Shown piece by piece: positions 25,531-34,214 of a stretch of DNA of 45,477 bases (within the stretch, counting starts at the first letter, position 1; every line of letters begins with the position of its first letter). A program made the position numbers and the translations under genes. This stretch comes from Mariprofundus ferrooxydans PV-1 (GTDB lineage Bacteria; Pseudomonadota; Zetaproteobacteria; Mariprofundales; Mariprofundaceae): contig NZ_DS022294.1 of assembly GCF_000153765.1 (NCBI RefSeq), positions 1,254,520 through 1,299,996 on the forward strand, in the 5' to 3' direction. The notes beneath the pieces were generated by a model that saw only the letters and a program-made list of their open reading frames with translations, was not told the DNA's origin and ran no database searches.

Positions 25531-25914
25531 TCAGGGGGTGAAAATCCAGCCGCCGTGACTGGAAATTTCCAGGTGCGCCTGCTCCGGATCATCTGCATGA
25601 TCAACAACCAGTTCCTCCAGCTTGGGGGCGCTTTCCACTTTAACTGATTCGAAGCGTAGCGCTATGCCCTTTTTGTCGGTGCGGACCACCGTGCCTTCGG
25701 TGATAATCGGTAGCTCGTGCTTGAAATGGCCGAGCAGAATGCTGAGCTGGCAGCGGGTGCCCATGGGAAGGGCGGTGTCACTATGCAGAAATACGCCGCT
25801 CATGCTCAGGTCTACGACTTCAACGCCGAAGGGCTCTTTACCCTCCGGGCTCAGTACTGCCCCGACCGATACCTTGGAGCGACTGTAGTTTCTGTGGTTG
25901 TGATGCGTCTTCAT
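25531..25914 (-). CDS. PilZ-domain protein, tandem copy 2
   Basis: 127 residues from ATG 25914, which follows GGAAGAGAG. The frame continues far upstream to 26784 antisense to the symporter gene, but that part is a shadow without domain content. The PilZ features are 'HRNYSRSKVSVGAVLS' (about 7-22) and 'VVDLSMSGVFLHS' (D-x-S-x-x-G, about 33-45), then 'GIALRFESVKVE'. It ends 'ISSHGGWIFTP'. It aligns along its whole length with the neighbour at 25085-25468, sharing 'LGH-(I/F)-(R/K)HEL' and the SSHGGW-FTP tail. This copy keeps the canonical DxSxxG better than copy 1. Confidence 0.8.
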   Translation of the reverse strand: MKTHHNHRNYSRSKVSVGAVLSPEGKEPFGVEVVDLSMSGVFLHSDTALPMGTRCQLSILLGHFKHELPIITEGTVVRTDKKGIALRFESVKVESAPKLEELVVDHADDPEQAHLEISSHGGWIFTP

Positions 25915-26085
25915 ATAAAAACTCTCTTCCTGCAGTAATTGCTGCAGTGCGTTAGTTGATTCATCGTGCCGCGCAAGTTGTAATGCAATTATATGCAAAT
26001 CGGGTGCTAAAAAACAGCAAAGGTTTGCTTCCTGCGCTGACAGGCTAAGGTTGAAGCTGCAACTTATAGCTGCACACGGGGAGAT

Positions 26086-27303
26086 ATGATGAGAAGCTTT
26101 ACTGAGAATAAGCTGTTGCTGTTGATGGTAGTGGCCATTGTCGCAGGTGGCATCTCCGGCTTTGTCTGGGGCGAAGCGATGGGGTCGGTGGCATGGCTGG
26201 GAGAGCTGTTTCTTACCACACTGAAAATGCTGATCGTGCCGCTGGTTGCGGCCAGTATTATTACCGGCGTGGCCGGGCTCGGTGATGTGCGCAAGCTCGG
26301 GCGCATGGGCGGATATTCGGTTGCCTATTATGCATGTACCACGCTGATCGCAGTCGCTATCGGCCTGTTGATGGCCAATCTCTGGCAGCCGGGTGTGGGC
26401 GTGGATCTGGCATCGGGAGGCGCGGCGCCCACGCCGGCAGTCGGAGATGTCGGCATTACGGATCTGATTCTTTCGCTTGTGCATGCGAATATTATTGATG
26501 CAGCAGCCAACATGAAGTTGCTGCCGATTATTGTCTTCTGCATTCTGCTCGCAGCAGCGCTCTCCACGCTGGGTGAGAAGGGTCGGCCGGTTATTCTGTT
26601 TTTCGAGGGTCTGAATGAGGCGATGATGCGAATCGTGGAGTGGGTGATGCTGTTCGCTCCGATAGGTGTGTTTGCCCTGATCGCTTCCAAGCTGGGTTCG
26701 GCGGGTGGTGGTGACGCATTCATTGCCCAGTTGGCCGGCCTGGCCAGGTATGCGCTGGCGGTCATTTCCGGGCTGCTGACGCATGCGATAGTGCTTTCGG
26801 TCATCCTGTGGATATTTGCCCGTCGTTCCATTGCAGTCTATTTAAGACATATGGGGACGGCGCTGATGACGGCCTTCTCCACCGCCTCATCCAGTGCCAC
26901 GCTACCGCTGACGCTGGAGGGAGTGAAGCTGGCCGGTGTTGATGAGAAGGCGCGCCGTTTTGTACTGCCGCTCGGGGCCACGATGAATATGGATGGAACA
27001 GCCCTGTATGAAGCGGTGGCCGTGCTGTTTATTGCGCAGGCGTACGGTATTGATCTTAGTTTCGGCCAGCAGATGCTGGTATTGCTGACTGCCACGATGG
27101 CTGCGATTGGCGCGGCCGGGATTCCGGAAGCAGGGCTGGTGACCATGGTGATTGTGCTGGAGGCGGTGGGGCTGCCGCTCGATGGCATCGGTCTGATTCT
27201 GGCCATCGACTGGTTTCTTGATCGTTGCCGGACCACGATCAATGTTTATGGCGATGCGGTCGGCGCTGCCGTAGTCGGTCGTTTAACGCAGGAAAAACAA
27301 TAA
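26086..27303 (+). CDS. Dicarboxylate/amino acid:cation symporter (DAACS/SDF family)
   Basis: A 405-residue membrane transporter of the GltP/DctA/GltPh family, which imports glutamate, aspartate or C4-dicarboxylates with H+ or Na+. Signatures: serine-rich hairpin '[15 protein letters not shown]' (HP1), '[16 protein letters not shown]' (NMDGT metal/substrate motif in TM7), '[13 protein letters not shown]' (HP2), and '[16 protein letters not shown]' in TM8. The aspartate and arginine in '[13 protein letters not shown]' fit the acidic amino acid/dicarboxylate subgroup. NMDGT is common to both Na+ and H+ types. ATG 26086 follows a GGGGAG site. The 170-base gap upstream separates it from the minus-strand PilZ pair and should hold divergent promoters. 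Confidence 0.92.
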   Translation: MMRSFTENKLLLLMVVAIVAGGISGFVWGEAMGSVAWLGELFLTTLKMLIVPLVAASIITGVAGLGDVRKLGRMGGYSVAYYACTTLIAVAIGLLMANLWQPGVGVDLASGGAAPTPAVGDVGITDLILSLVHANIIDAAANMKLLPIIVFCILLAAALSTLGEKGRPVILFFEGLNEAMMRIVEWVMLFAPIGVFALIASKLGSAGGGDAFIAQLAGLARYALAVISGLLTHAIVLSVILWIFARRSIAVYLRHMGTALMTAFSTASSSATLPLTLEGVKLAGVDEKARRFVLPLGATMNMDGTALYEAVAVLFIAQAYGIDLSFGQQMLVLLTATMAAIGAAGIPEAGLVTMVIVLEAVGLPLDGIGLILAIDWFLDRCRTTINVYGDAVGAAVVGRLTQEKQ

Positions 27304-27437
27304 TAACGGGCTATGACCTTGCTCTGAGAGTGATGGTGTCAGATGGGCGGATGAATAAATATTTGCATGATGCGATTTCTGTCGTTATGGTTCGCCGCCC
27401 TATAAAAAGGAAAGCAGAAATAAGAGGAAGAACGTTC

Positions 27438-27707
27438 ATGTCTTTGGCGCTGGAAGAAAAAAACACAATCATTGAAAATTTTCGTCGTAATGAAGGCGAT
27501 ACCGGTTCACCGGAAGTGCAGGTTGCCCTGTTGACGGAGCGTATCAATCAGCTCGGCGGTCACTTCAAGGACAACCACAAGGACCATCACTCACGCCGCG
27601 GCCTGCTTAAAATGGTCGGTCAGCGCCGTAACCTGCTTAAATATTTGAAGAAAGAAGATTTTAGTCGTTATCGTACCCTGATCGAAAGTCTGGGACTGCG
27701 TCGCTAA
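27438..27707 (+). CDS. rpsO: 30S ribosomal protein S15
   Basis: S15 binds 16S rRNA helices 20-22 early in 30S assembly. The 89-residue length and sequence are standard ('[22 protein letters not shown]' in outline, '[21 protein letters not shown]'). The frame is open to 27225, but ATG 27438 with AAGAGGAAG upstream is the family start. The ~134-base leader after the symporter gene would carry the promoter and possibly an autoregulatory S15 site, as known in other bacteria, but I did not find a definite structure. A strong terminator follows, and then pnp, the classic rpsO-pnp order. Confidence 0.97.
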   Translation: MSLALEEKNTIIENFRRNEGDTGSPEVQVALLTERINQLGGHFKDNHKDHHSRRGLLKMVGQRRNLLKYLKKEDFSRYRTLIESLGLRR

Positions 27708-27716
27708 ACAGTTTCC

Positions 27717-27744
27717 GGCGGCCCTGAAAAGGGCCGCCTTTTTT
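27717..27744 (+). terminator. Intrinsic terminator/attenuator between rpsO and pnp
   Basis: Stem GGCGGCCCT/AGGGCCGCC (27717-27725 with 27730-27738), loop GAAA, followed by TTTTTT. Nine perfect base pairs with a T-run make this a strong intrinsic terminator, 9 bases after the rpsO stop and about 55 bases before the pnp start. Confidence 0.92.
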
Positions 27745-27800
27745 CTTTTTTGTCGCTTTGCAACCACGCCAGGGACATGCGCGTTAAAAAGGAATCCAAT

Positions 27801-29894
27801 ATGTTTGATGTTAAAAAAACGCAGGCTGAAGTTGCTGGCCGCACTATCTCATTTGAAACAGGACGCGTAGCGCGTCAGGCCGGCGGATCCATTCTGGCCC
27901 AGGTCGGCGATGTCGTCGTTCATGTTGCTGCAACCTGCGCCAAGCAGCCACTGCAGGGCGTGGATTTCATGCCGCTCACCGTTCACTATCAGGAAAAAAC
28001 CTATGCAGCCGGTCGTTTTCTCGGCGGCTTCTTCAAGCGTGAAGGTCGCCCATCCGAGAAGGAGACGCTGACCTCCCGTCTGATCGACCGCCCTATTCGA
28101 CCACTGTTCCCCAAGGGCTACTTTCATGAAACACAGGTGATTGCTACGGTCATGTCCGTTGATGAAGGCACCAATCCGGATATCGTTGCCATCAACGGCG
28201 TATCTGCCGCTCTGGCGATCTCCGATATCCCGTTCGCCGAGCCGATTGCCGCTTCCCGCGTTGGTCTGATTGACGGTGAGTTTATCCTCAACCCATCCTA
28301 TGAGCAGGTGGCTGAATCTTCGCTGGATCTGATCGTTGCCGGTACCCGTGATGCGGTGCTGATGATCGAGTCTGAAGCCAAGGAGCTCTCCGAAGAGCAG
28401 ATGATTGATGCGATCTCTTTCGGTCAGGCCGGTTATCAGCCTGTCCTTGATGCGATTGAAGAGCTGGTCAAACTGGCCGGTAAAGAGAAGCTGGTGATTG
28501 AACTGGCAGGCGGCAACTCCGATGTGCAGGACGCTGTTAATGCGGCCTTCGAAGCGGATGTCCGTGCAGCCTATGCAATTACCGACAAGTCGGCGCGTGC
28601 CGCCAAAATCGAGGCTTTCCGTGCAGCAGCGCAGGCGAAGTTTGCCGGCACTGAAGATGCACCGGGCGCATATTCATCCAATGATGTCTCTTCCGCGATG
28701 AAGAGTCTGGAAAAGAAAGTGGTGCGCCGCTCTATTATTGCCGGTAACCCGCGTATTGACGGCCGCGCTACCAATCAGGTGCGTGCCATTGATTGTCAGG
28801 TAGGCGTGTTGCCGCGTACACATGGCTCCGCGCTGTTTACCCGTGGCGAGACTCAGGCACTGGTTACCATCACGCTCGGTACAGAATCTGACATGCAGAT
28901 GACAGAGTCGCTGGAGGGCGTGGCCAAGCAGCGCTTTATGCTGCATTACAACTTCCCGCCTTACTCTGTGGGTGAAGCACGTCGCTTCGGCCCTCCGGGT
29001 CGTCGTGAAATCGGCCACGGCCGTCTGGCCCGTCGCGGTGTGGAAGCGGTACTGCCGTCCATGGAGAAATTCGGTTACGCCATTCGTTCCGTATCTGAAA
29101 TTACCGAATCCAACGGCTCATCTTCGATGGCTTCTGTTTGCGGCACCTCTCTGGCGCTGATGGATGCAGGCGTACCTGTGAAGGCTGCCGTTGCCGGTGT
29201 GGCGATGGGTCTGATTCTGGAGCAGGACGGTTATGCCGTACTGACCGATATTCTGGGTGATGAAGATCATCTGGGCGATATGGACTTCAAGGTGGCCGGT
29301 ACCCGTGAAGGTGTTACTACGCTGCAGCTGGATATCAAGATCGGTGGTCTGACCCGCGAAATCATGCAGGAAGCACTGGCACAGGCACATGCCGGTCGTA
29401 TGCATATTCTGGATGAGATGGCGAAATGCATGGAGACACCACGTGGTGCGATTGCAGATCATGCGCCGCGTATGTTCACGATGAAGGTCAAGGTGGACAA
29501 GATCCGTGAAGTGATCGGAGCCGGCGGCAAGGTGATCCGCGGTATTGTGGAAGCAACCGGTGCCAAGGTGGATATTGAGGACGACGGTACGATCAAGATC
29601 TTCGCAGTGACCGGTGATGCCGGTGAAGCGGCGAAGAAGATGATTGAAGATATCGTAGCTGAAGTTGAAGTCGGCGCGATCTATACCGGCAAGGTCGTCA
29701 AGCTGATGGACTTCGGTGCATTCGTACGTGTTGTCGGTGGTACTGACGGGCTGGTTCATATCTCCCAGATTGCCAACCATCGCGTTGAAAAAGTGGCGGA
29801 TGAGCTGAAAGAGGGTCAGGAAGTACGCGTCAAGGTGCTGGAAGTGGATCGTCAGGGCAAAATCCGTCTCTCCATGAAGGACGTTGAAGACTGA
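27801..29894 (+). CDS. pnp: Polyribonucleotide nucleotidyltransferase (PNPase)
   Basis: PNPase is a phosphorolytic 3'-5' exoribonuclease and polymerase, a core enzyme of RNA decay. The 697-residue protein has two RNase PH domains, the first around 'VAATCAKQPLQGVDFMPLTV', the second around 'GSALFTRGETQALVT'. A helical linker lies between them, then a KH domain ('KIREVIGAGGKVIRGI', about 570-585) and an S1 domain ('GKVVKLMDFGAFVRV', about 631-645). The C-terminus is short, without the extended acidic tail seen in some families. The start is ATG 27801 after AAGGAATCC; the frame open to 27750 covers only the terminator region. PNPase and the upstream RNase R lie 18 kb apart in the window. Confidence 0.96.
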   Translation: MFDVKKTQAEVAGRTISFETGRVARQAGGSILAQVGDVVVHVAATCAKQPLQGVDFMPLTVHYQEKTYAAGRFLGGFFKREGRPSEKETLTSRLIDRPIRPLFPKGYFHETQVIATVMSVDEGTNPDIVAINGVSAALAISDIPFAEPIAASRVGLIDGEFILNPSYEQVAESSLDLIVAGTRDAVLMIESEAKELSEEQMIDAISFGQAGYQPVLDAIEELVKLAGKEKLVIELAGGNSDVQDAVNAAFEADVRAAYAITDKSARAAKIEAFRAAAQAKFAGTEDAPGAYSSNDVSSAMKSLEKKVVRRSIIAGNPRIDGRATNQVRAIDCQVGVLPRTHGSALFTRGETQALVTITLGTESDMQMTESLEGVAKQRFMLHYNFPPYSVGEARRFGPPGRREIGHGRLARRGVEAVLPSMEKFGYAIRSVSEITESNGSSSMASVCGTSLALMDAGVPVKAAVAGVAMGLILEQDGYAVLTDILGDEDHLGDMDFKVAGTREGVTTLQLDIKIGGLTREIMQEALAQAHAGRMHILDEMAKCMETPRGAIADHAPRMFTMKVKVDKIREVIGAGGKVIRGIVEATGAKVDIEDDGTIKIFAVTGDAGEAAKKMIEDIVAEVEVGAIYTGKVVKLMDFGAFVRVVGGTDGLVHISQIANHRVEKVADELKEGQEVRVKVLEVDRQGKIRLSMKDVED

Positions 29895-29932
29895 AAGCAG
29901 CATTGCTGAATCAGGGTTGATCTGAATGAAGA

Positions 29933-29959
29933 GGGGCGGGCTTTTGTCCGCCCCTTTTT
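29933..29959 (+). terminator. Intrinsic terminator after pnp
   Basis: Arms GGGGCGGG (29933-29940) and TCCGCCCC (29947-29954, one G-T pair) around CTTTTG, followed by TTTTT. It lies 38 bases after the pnp stop and separates it from the M16 peptidase gene. Confidence 0.88.
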
Positions 29960-30033
29960 CGTTTGAGGATGCGGTTGTGTTGCATCAGAGGAACCGTTGA
30001 GATGCAAGGAAAAGGACAGTATGGTGATGATGT

Positions 30034-31296
30034 ATGAATAAGCCGTTTTATCAGGAGACCCGTTTGCCGGATGGCCCGCTGGTACTCAGTTGTGCTATGC
30101 CCGAAGCGCAGAGTGTGGCACTGGGTGTATTTGTCGATGTAGGCAGCCGGGATGAGGTTACTGCTCAGGCGGGCATGAGCCATGCGCTGGAGCACATGCT
30201 GTTTAAGGGTACAAAACGTATGGATGTCCATGCGCTGGCCGAAAAGCTCGATGAGCTGGGTGGCAATGCCAACGCCTTCACCTCGCGCGAGCGTACATGC
30301 TTCCACCTGCATGTGCTGCATGAGCACTGGCAGGAGTCACTGGCCGTGCTGATGGATATGGTGCTTGAGCCGGCTCTGCCTGCGGATGAGTGGCAGCGCG
30401 AACGCGAAGTGATTTATGCCGAGATGGCGATGGTTGATGATACGCCGGAAGAGTGGGTGATGGATCAGCATGTCGAGGCGCTGTTTCCGGATCATGCGCT
30501 GGGGCGTCCTGTGCTCGGTACGCATCAGGCGCTGTCAGAGATGAATGCGGACGCACTGCGCAGTTACCTGCAGCAACACTACAGTGACGGGCGCCTGCTG
30601 ATTGCTGCAGCAGGCCGGATTGATCATGCCGAGTTGGTGGATGCATTGTCCGCACTATCTTTCCCGCAGACAGACAGGGCACTGGATCGACTGCCGCCGG
30701 CGACACTGGCACGCGGGTTACAGCCGCTGGAGCGGGACGGAGAGCAGGCGCAGATGGTGCTCTCCTATCCGGGCATTACCGTGGCATCTGACGAGCGACC
30801 TGTGGCCTGGCTGGCCAATCAGATGCTGGGCGGCGGCATGAGCTCGCGCCTGTTTCGGGAAGTGCGTGAAAAGCGTGGTCTGGCTTACAGTATCGGTTCG
30901 CACCTGAGTATGCTTAGCGATACAGGCGTCTGGAGTGTGACCTGCGGCTCGGAGCCGTCGCGAGCCGACGAGTGCGCCGCGGTATTACAGGATGTACTGG
31001 GTGGTTTTGCTGCTGATATCGGTGCTGAAGAGCTGGAGAGGGCGAAGCGGCAGCTGGAAGTGCAGTTCCGTATGGGACTGGATTCGGTGGAAGGTCAGAT
31101 GCTGCACCTGGGCGGGCGACAGGATGAGGCAGTGCTGTTATCGCCGCTGCAGTGGCTGGAGAAGATACGCAGTGTGGATGTGGAAACCGTGCGCAGCTGG
31201 AGTCAGCAGAAGCTGCAGCAGGGCAAGCTGTGGAGTATTGCCGCACCTGAGTGCGCGCTGACACAGGTTTGTGATAGAATTGGCCCATCATGTTAG
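30034..31296 (+). CDS. M16-family zinc metallopeptidase
   Basis: This 420-residue protein belongs to the pitrilysin/processing-peptidase family. The inverted zinc motif H-x-x-E-H is present in '[12 protein letters not shown]' (H50, E53, H54), and the third ligand glutamate in '[11 protein letters not shown]' about 75 residues later. The second (inactive) half follows, with '[21 protein letters not shown]'-like sequence typical of the single-chain M16B type. No signal peptide is visible, so a cytoplasmic place is likely. The related YmxG/PqqL-type proteins often sit near pnp, as here. The stop overlaps the cysE start by 7 bases. Its substrate is unknown. Confidence 0.9.
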   Translation: MNKPFYQETRLPDGPLVLSCAMPEAQSVALGVFVDVGSRDEVTAQAGMSHALEHMLFKGTKRMDVHALAEKLDELGGNANAFTSRERTCFHLHVLHEHWQESLAVLMDMVLEPALPADEWQREREVIYAEMAMVDDTPEEWVMDQHVEALFPDHALGRPVLGTHQALSEMNADALRSYLQQHYSDGRLLIAAAGRIDHAELVDALSALSFPQTDRALDRLPPATLARGLQPLERDGEQAQMVLSYPGITVASDERPVAWLANQMLGGGMSSRLFREVREKRGLAYSIGSHLSMLSDTGVWSVTCGSEPSRADECAAVLQDVLGGFAADIGAEELERAKRQLEVQFRMGLDSVEGQMLHLGGRQDEAVLLSPLQWLEKIRSVDVETVRSWSQQKLQQGKLWSIAAPECALTQVCDRIGPSC

Positions 31297-32030
31297 AAAC
31301 TATCAGAGAAGACATACATACAGCTTTTGACCGGGACCCTGCGGCGCGCTCCAACTGGGAGGTGCTGACCTGCTATCCAGGCTTGCATGCCATCTGGATG
31401 TACCGGGTAGCACACGTCTGCTGGCAGCGCGACTGGCTATGGCTGGGGCGTTTTATATCGCATGTGGCACGCTGGCTGACCGGTATCGAGATTCATCCGG
31501 GTGCGACCATTGGTCGGCGCTTTTTCATTGATCACGGCATGGGTATTGTGATTGGTGAAACGACAGAGATCGGCGATGATGTGACACTGTACCATGGTGT
31601 AACGCTGGGCGGCACGACATGGGAAAAGATCAAGCGTCATCCGACATTGGCCGATGGCGTGATAGTCGGCGCCGGCGCCAAGGTGTTGGGCGCGATCACC
31701 ATTGGCGAGCAGTCGCGCATAGGTGCTAATTCGGTCGTCTTTCACGATGTGCCGGAGCACTCCACGGTGGTTGGTATTCCGGGCACGGTGGTGGGCTCCA
31801 CCAAGTCGCTGATTGAGGATGGCAAGATCAATCTGGATCACCATCTACTGGCTAATCCGGTGGCGGAAGCACTCGGACATGTGTTGAAAATGATTGATGA
31901 TGTCAATGCACGTGTGGATACCTTTCATCCTCGCCCTACGGGCGACAAGGCGAAAGAGGTCAAGCAACTGGATGAGGATCGCGTCAGTGAGCAGGAGAAG
32001 CTGGAGCGTTTTCTCGGCGGCGGGATTTAA
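31290..32030 (+). CDS. cysE: Serine O-acetyltransferase
   Basis: CysE makes O-acetylserine for cysteine synthesis. The 246-residue protein has an N-terminal helical part ('[21 protein letters not shown]', as in EpsC-type enzymes) and a left-handed beta-helix of hexapeptide repeats ('[23 protein letters not shown]', in outline). Catalytic His sits in 'FIDHGMG', and '[11 protein letters not shown]' forms the substrate loop. The tail (about 200-246) is charged and variable. It overlaps the M16 gene by 7 bases and precedes iscR by 153 bases. Placing cysteine synthesis next to a cysteine desulfurase cluster makes sense: it feeds sulfur to Fe-S assembly. A weak hairpin with TTTTTT (32089-32110) may end this transcript. 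Confidence 0.94.
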   Translation: MLETIREDIHTAFDRDPAARSNWEVLTCYPGLHAIWMYRVAHVCWQRDWLWLGRFISHVARWLTGIEIHPGATIGRRFFIDHGMGIVIGETTEIGDDVTLYHGVTLGGTTWEKIKRHPTLADGVIVGAGAKVLGAITIGEQSRIGANSVVFHDVPEHSTVVGIPGTVVGSTKSLIEDGKINLDHHLLANPVAEALGHVLKMIDDVNARVDTFHPRPTGDKAKEVKQLDEDRVSEQEKLERFLGGGI

Positions 32031-32088
32031 GCGGACAGTCTTAAGGGCCGGTGCAGAGGGTGCCGGCGCTGGCTCCTTGGTGATGCAT

Positions 32089-32110
32089 GGCTTTGACAGC
32101 CTCGTTTTTT
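32089..32110 (+). terminator. Possible weak terminator after cysE
   Basis: Short stem GGCT/AGCC (32089-32092 and 32098-32101) with loop TTGAC, then TCG and TTTTTT. The stem is only four to five base pairs, so the call is tentative. It immediately precedes the IscR site. Confidence 0.35.
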
Positions 32111-32111
32111 C

Positions 32112-32136
32112 ATACTTGACTAAAACAGTCGGGATT
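32112..32136 (+). promoter_or_regulatory. Type 1 IscR binding site overlapping the iscR promoter
   Basis: These 25 bases fit the published type 1 IscR box (ATASYYGACTRWWWYAGTCRRSTAT) at 23 of 25 positions by my hand count, with the core GACT-AAAAC-AGTC intact; only two bases near the right end differ. It overlaps a likely promoter: TTGACT (32116-32121) and TAATAT (32138-32143) with a 16-base spacer. It lies 48 bases before the iscR ATG. This predicts autorepression by [2Fe-2S]-IscR, as in E. coli. Confidence 0.85.
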
Positions 32137-32183
32137 ATAATATCCGACCCTGATACAGGGTTATTACCCCGTGGAGGTTTGAT

Positions 32184-32684
32184 ATGCGACTGACCAGTAA
32201 AGGCCGATATGCCGTATCGGCAATGGTGGATCTGAACAAGCAGCAGAATGACGGACCGGTGACATTGGCGGCTATTTCCGAGCGCCAGTTTATTTCGCTC
32301 TCTTATCTTGAGCAGTTATTCCGCCGCCTGCGTGAAAACGGGCTGGTGCGTTCGGTGCGTGGTCCGGGTGGCGGTTATTTGCTGGCCAAGGATGCGGTGG
32401 ATATTTCGATAGCCGATATTATTCGCGCTGTGAATGAGCCGGTACGTACGACCATGTGCGAGAACGGTGTGCGCGGTTGCCATCGCGGCAATCGTTGCGA
32501 TACGCATCAGTTGTGGGAATCGCTGGGGCAGCATATTTACCGCTTTCTGGATGCAGTGAGTCTGGCCAAAGTGTGTGAGAGAGATGTGTTCCTGGATCGT
32601 ATTGATCTGGGCGATGTGGATGCCTATATGCCCGTATCCAGAACCATGCCCGATTCGGCAGTGAAAATTGAAGCGGTATCTTGA
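32184..32684 (+). CDS. iscR: Fe-S cluster assembly regulator IscR (Rrf2 family)
   Basis: IscR senses Fe-S status through a [2Fe-2S] cluster and represses its own operon. The 166-residue protein begins 'MRLTSKGRYAVSAMVDL', has the winged-helix segment 'ISERQFISLSYLEQLFRRLR', and the wing 'VRSVRGPGGGYLLA'. Cluster ligands are C92, C99 and C105 with H108 ('MCENGVRGCHRGNRCDTH'); compared with E. coli (92, 98, 104, 107) there is one extra residue between the first two cysteines. ATG 32184 follows GGAGG. A type 1 IscR box lies in its promoter. The stop lies inside the start of iscS (17-base overlap), so iscR-iscS are coupled. Confidence 0.95.
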   Translation: MRLTSKGRYAVSAMVDLNKQQNDGPVTLAAISERQFISLSYLEQLFRRLRENGLVRSVRGPGGGYLLAKDAVDISIADIIRAVNEPVRTTMCENGVRGCHRGNRCDTHQLWESLGQHIYRFLDAVSLAKVCERDVFLDRIDLGDVDAYMPVSRTMPDSAVKIEAVS

Positions 32685-33813
32685 TCATAATGCTACCTGT
32701 CCACCTGTACGCGAGGCACTGGATGCCATGTTGCAGGCGGCCTCGGAAGCATCCGGCAATCCATCCAGTTTGCACTGGGCGGGGCGGGCAGCCCGAAGGG
32801 TAGTGGATGATGCGCGCGAAGCGCTGGCCCGTTATGTCGATTGTGAATCCGGCAGTGTTGTATTCACATCCGGCGGTACTGAAAGTAATAATATAGCGAT
32901 TCACAGTGTCCTGTCGACCTGCAAGCCCGGACGCATTGTGACGACGGCGATTGAACATCCGGCTGTTTTAAAACCCCTGCAACAGTTTGTCGCAGAGCAG
33001 CCGGCTGATGCCGGCTGGGAGTTGATTCAGGTGCGTCCGGATCAGAGCGGTGTGGTATCAGCCGATCAGATGATCCGGTCCGTTTCCGATGATACGCGTC
33101 TGGTTTGTATGATGCTGGTCAATAACGAGAGTGGCGCCGTGCAGCCGGTGCAGCCGGTGGCGGCGCATTGCCGGGAGCGCGGCGTACCGATGCTGGTGGA
33201 TGCCGTGCAGGCGCTGGGTAAAGGCGATGTGCATTTTCGCCATCTGGATGTGGATTTCATGAGCTTGTCGGGTCATAAAATCGGCGGCCCGAAAGGCGTG
33301 GGGGCGCTTCTGGTCCGGCGCGGGGTAAGGTTGCACGAGTTGACGCCCGGTGGCGGGCAGGAGCGCGGCCGGCGCTCGGGTACCGAGAATGTACCGGCTA
33401 TCGCAGGCTTTGCCGCGGCGCTCGGTGTTATAGATTTTGCCGCCCAGGCACCTGTGCGCGATGCCTTTGAACAGCAGCTGAAAACAGAGATACCTGAAGC
33501 GGAAATTATTGCCGAAGATGCCCTGCGTACGGCCAATACCAGTCTGGTCGTATTGCCGGGGATGGATGGTGAAACGATGTTGATGCAGCTGGATCTGGAC
33601 GGTTTTGCCGTTGCTTCCGGCTCTGCATGCTCTTCCGGTAAACGTGAGGCATCGCATGTGCTGCTGGCGATGGGAATCCCGGATATGCGTGCGCGCAGTT
33701 CTATCCGCGTCAGTTTCGGGCCGACGAGTAGTATGGATGATGCGCAGGCGCTGGTTGCTGCACTGGTGAGTGTACGCAGGCGATTAAAAGGTATGGCAGG
33801 TTTGGCTGCCTGA
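32668..33813 (+). CDS. iscS: Cysteine desulfurase (IscS/NifS type)
   Basis: IscS takes sulfur from cysteine as a persulfide for Fe-S clusters and tRNA thiolation. The TTG start at 32668 gives 'KRYLDHNATCPPVREA', matching the family start 'YLDHNAT'; it overlaps iscR by 17 bases. PLP lysine K204 is in 'LSGHKIGGPKGVGALL', and the catalytic cysteine C321 in 'VASGSACSSGKREASHVL'. The length of 381 is between NifS and IscS (about 404); it lacks the longer C-terminal tail of IscS that contacts IscU, so a NifS-like grouping is possible. The stop overlaps the iscA-like ATG (TGATG). Confidence 0.92.
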   Translation: MKRYLDHNATCPPVREALDAMLQAASEASGNPSSLHWAGRAARRVVDDAREALARYVDCESGSVVFTSGGTESNNIAIHSVLSTCKPGRIVTTAIEHPAVLKPLQQFVAEQPADAGWELIQVRPDQSGVVSADQMIRSVSDDTRLVCMMLVNNESGAVQPVQPVAAHCRERGVPMLVDAVQALGKGDVHFRHLDVDFMSLSGHKIGGPKGVGALLVRRGVRLHELTPGGGQERGRRSGTENVPAIAGFAAALGVIDFAAQAPVRDAFEQQLKTEIPEAEIIAEDALRTANTSLVVLPGMDGETMLMQLDLDGFAVASGSACSSGKREASHVLLAMGIPDMRARSSIRVSFGPTSSMDDAQALVAALVSVRRRLKGMAGLAA

Positions 33814-34151
33814 TGGAGTCTGAAGTGATGGATGTTGAATTGACCGATGCGGCAAAAAAGCGTGTGCGCGAACTGGTATCTCAGGCCGGCTGCAAGGGGC
33901 TGCGTCTGGCAGTGAGGCCTGCCGGCTGTTCGGGACTGGAGTATCTGATGGACCTGGCAGAGGGACCTTCTGAGGGAGATCTGGTGCGTGTCTGCGATGG
34001 CTTTGAGCTGTATGTGGATGCTCCGTCCTATGCCACGGCGCTGACCGGCTTGCGGCTGGACTTCCAGCAGGACCTGTTATCGTCCGGCTTTGTCTATAAT
34101 AATCCGAATCAGAAAGGAGCCTGCGGCTGCGGCCAGTCATTTTCCGTGTAA
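33813..34151 (+). CDS. iscA: IscA/HesB-family iron-sulfur carrier
   Basis: A-type carriers accept and deliver Fe-S clusters. The 112-residue protein has the three conserved cysteines: C39 in 'VRPAGCSGLEY' and C104/C106 in 'GACGCGQSF'. The family segment 'LDFQQDLLSSGFVYNNPNQ' is present. An alternative start is ATG 33828. IscA and ErpA are hard to separate; the operon position favours IscA. It ends the iscR-iscS-iscA unit; no iscU, hscA, hscB or fdx gene follows, because a strong bidirectional terminator and a convergent gene come next. A scaffold protein must be encoded elsewhere. Confidence 0.88.
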   Translation: MESEVMDVELTDAAKKRVRELVSQAGCKGLRLAVRPAGCSGLEYLMDLAEGPSEGDLVRVCDGFELYVDAPSYATALTGLRLDFQQDLLSSGFVYNNPNQKGACGCGQSFSV

Positions 34152-34169
34152 GCTGGTTTATATCCCTGT

Positions 34170-34210
34170 GAAACAGAAAAAGGCTGCCATTGGCAGCCTT
34201 TTTCTGTTTC
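34170..34210. terminator. Bidirectional intrinsic terminator between iscA and ybiT
   Basis: A perfect inverted repeat with 20-base arms (34170-34189 and 34191-34210) around one central base. The GC part is AGGCTGCCA/TGGCAGCCT, flanked by AAAAA on the left and TTTTT on the right, so it works in both directions. It sits between the converging iscA-like and ABC-F genes, 18 bases from one stop and 4 from the other. Confidence 0.93.
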
Positions 34211-34214
34211 AGGA

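Noticed and set aside
25915-26784. Long upstream extension of the second PilZ frame
   Set aside because: It lies antisense to the symporter gene, is rich in His/Gln/Arg, and the PilZ protein has its own ATG and ribosome site at 25914.
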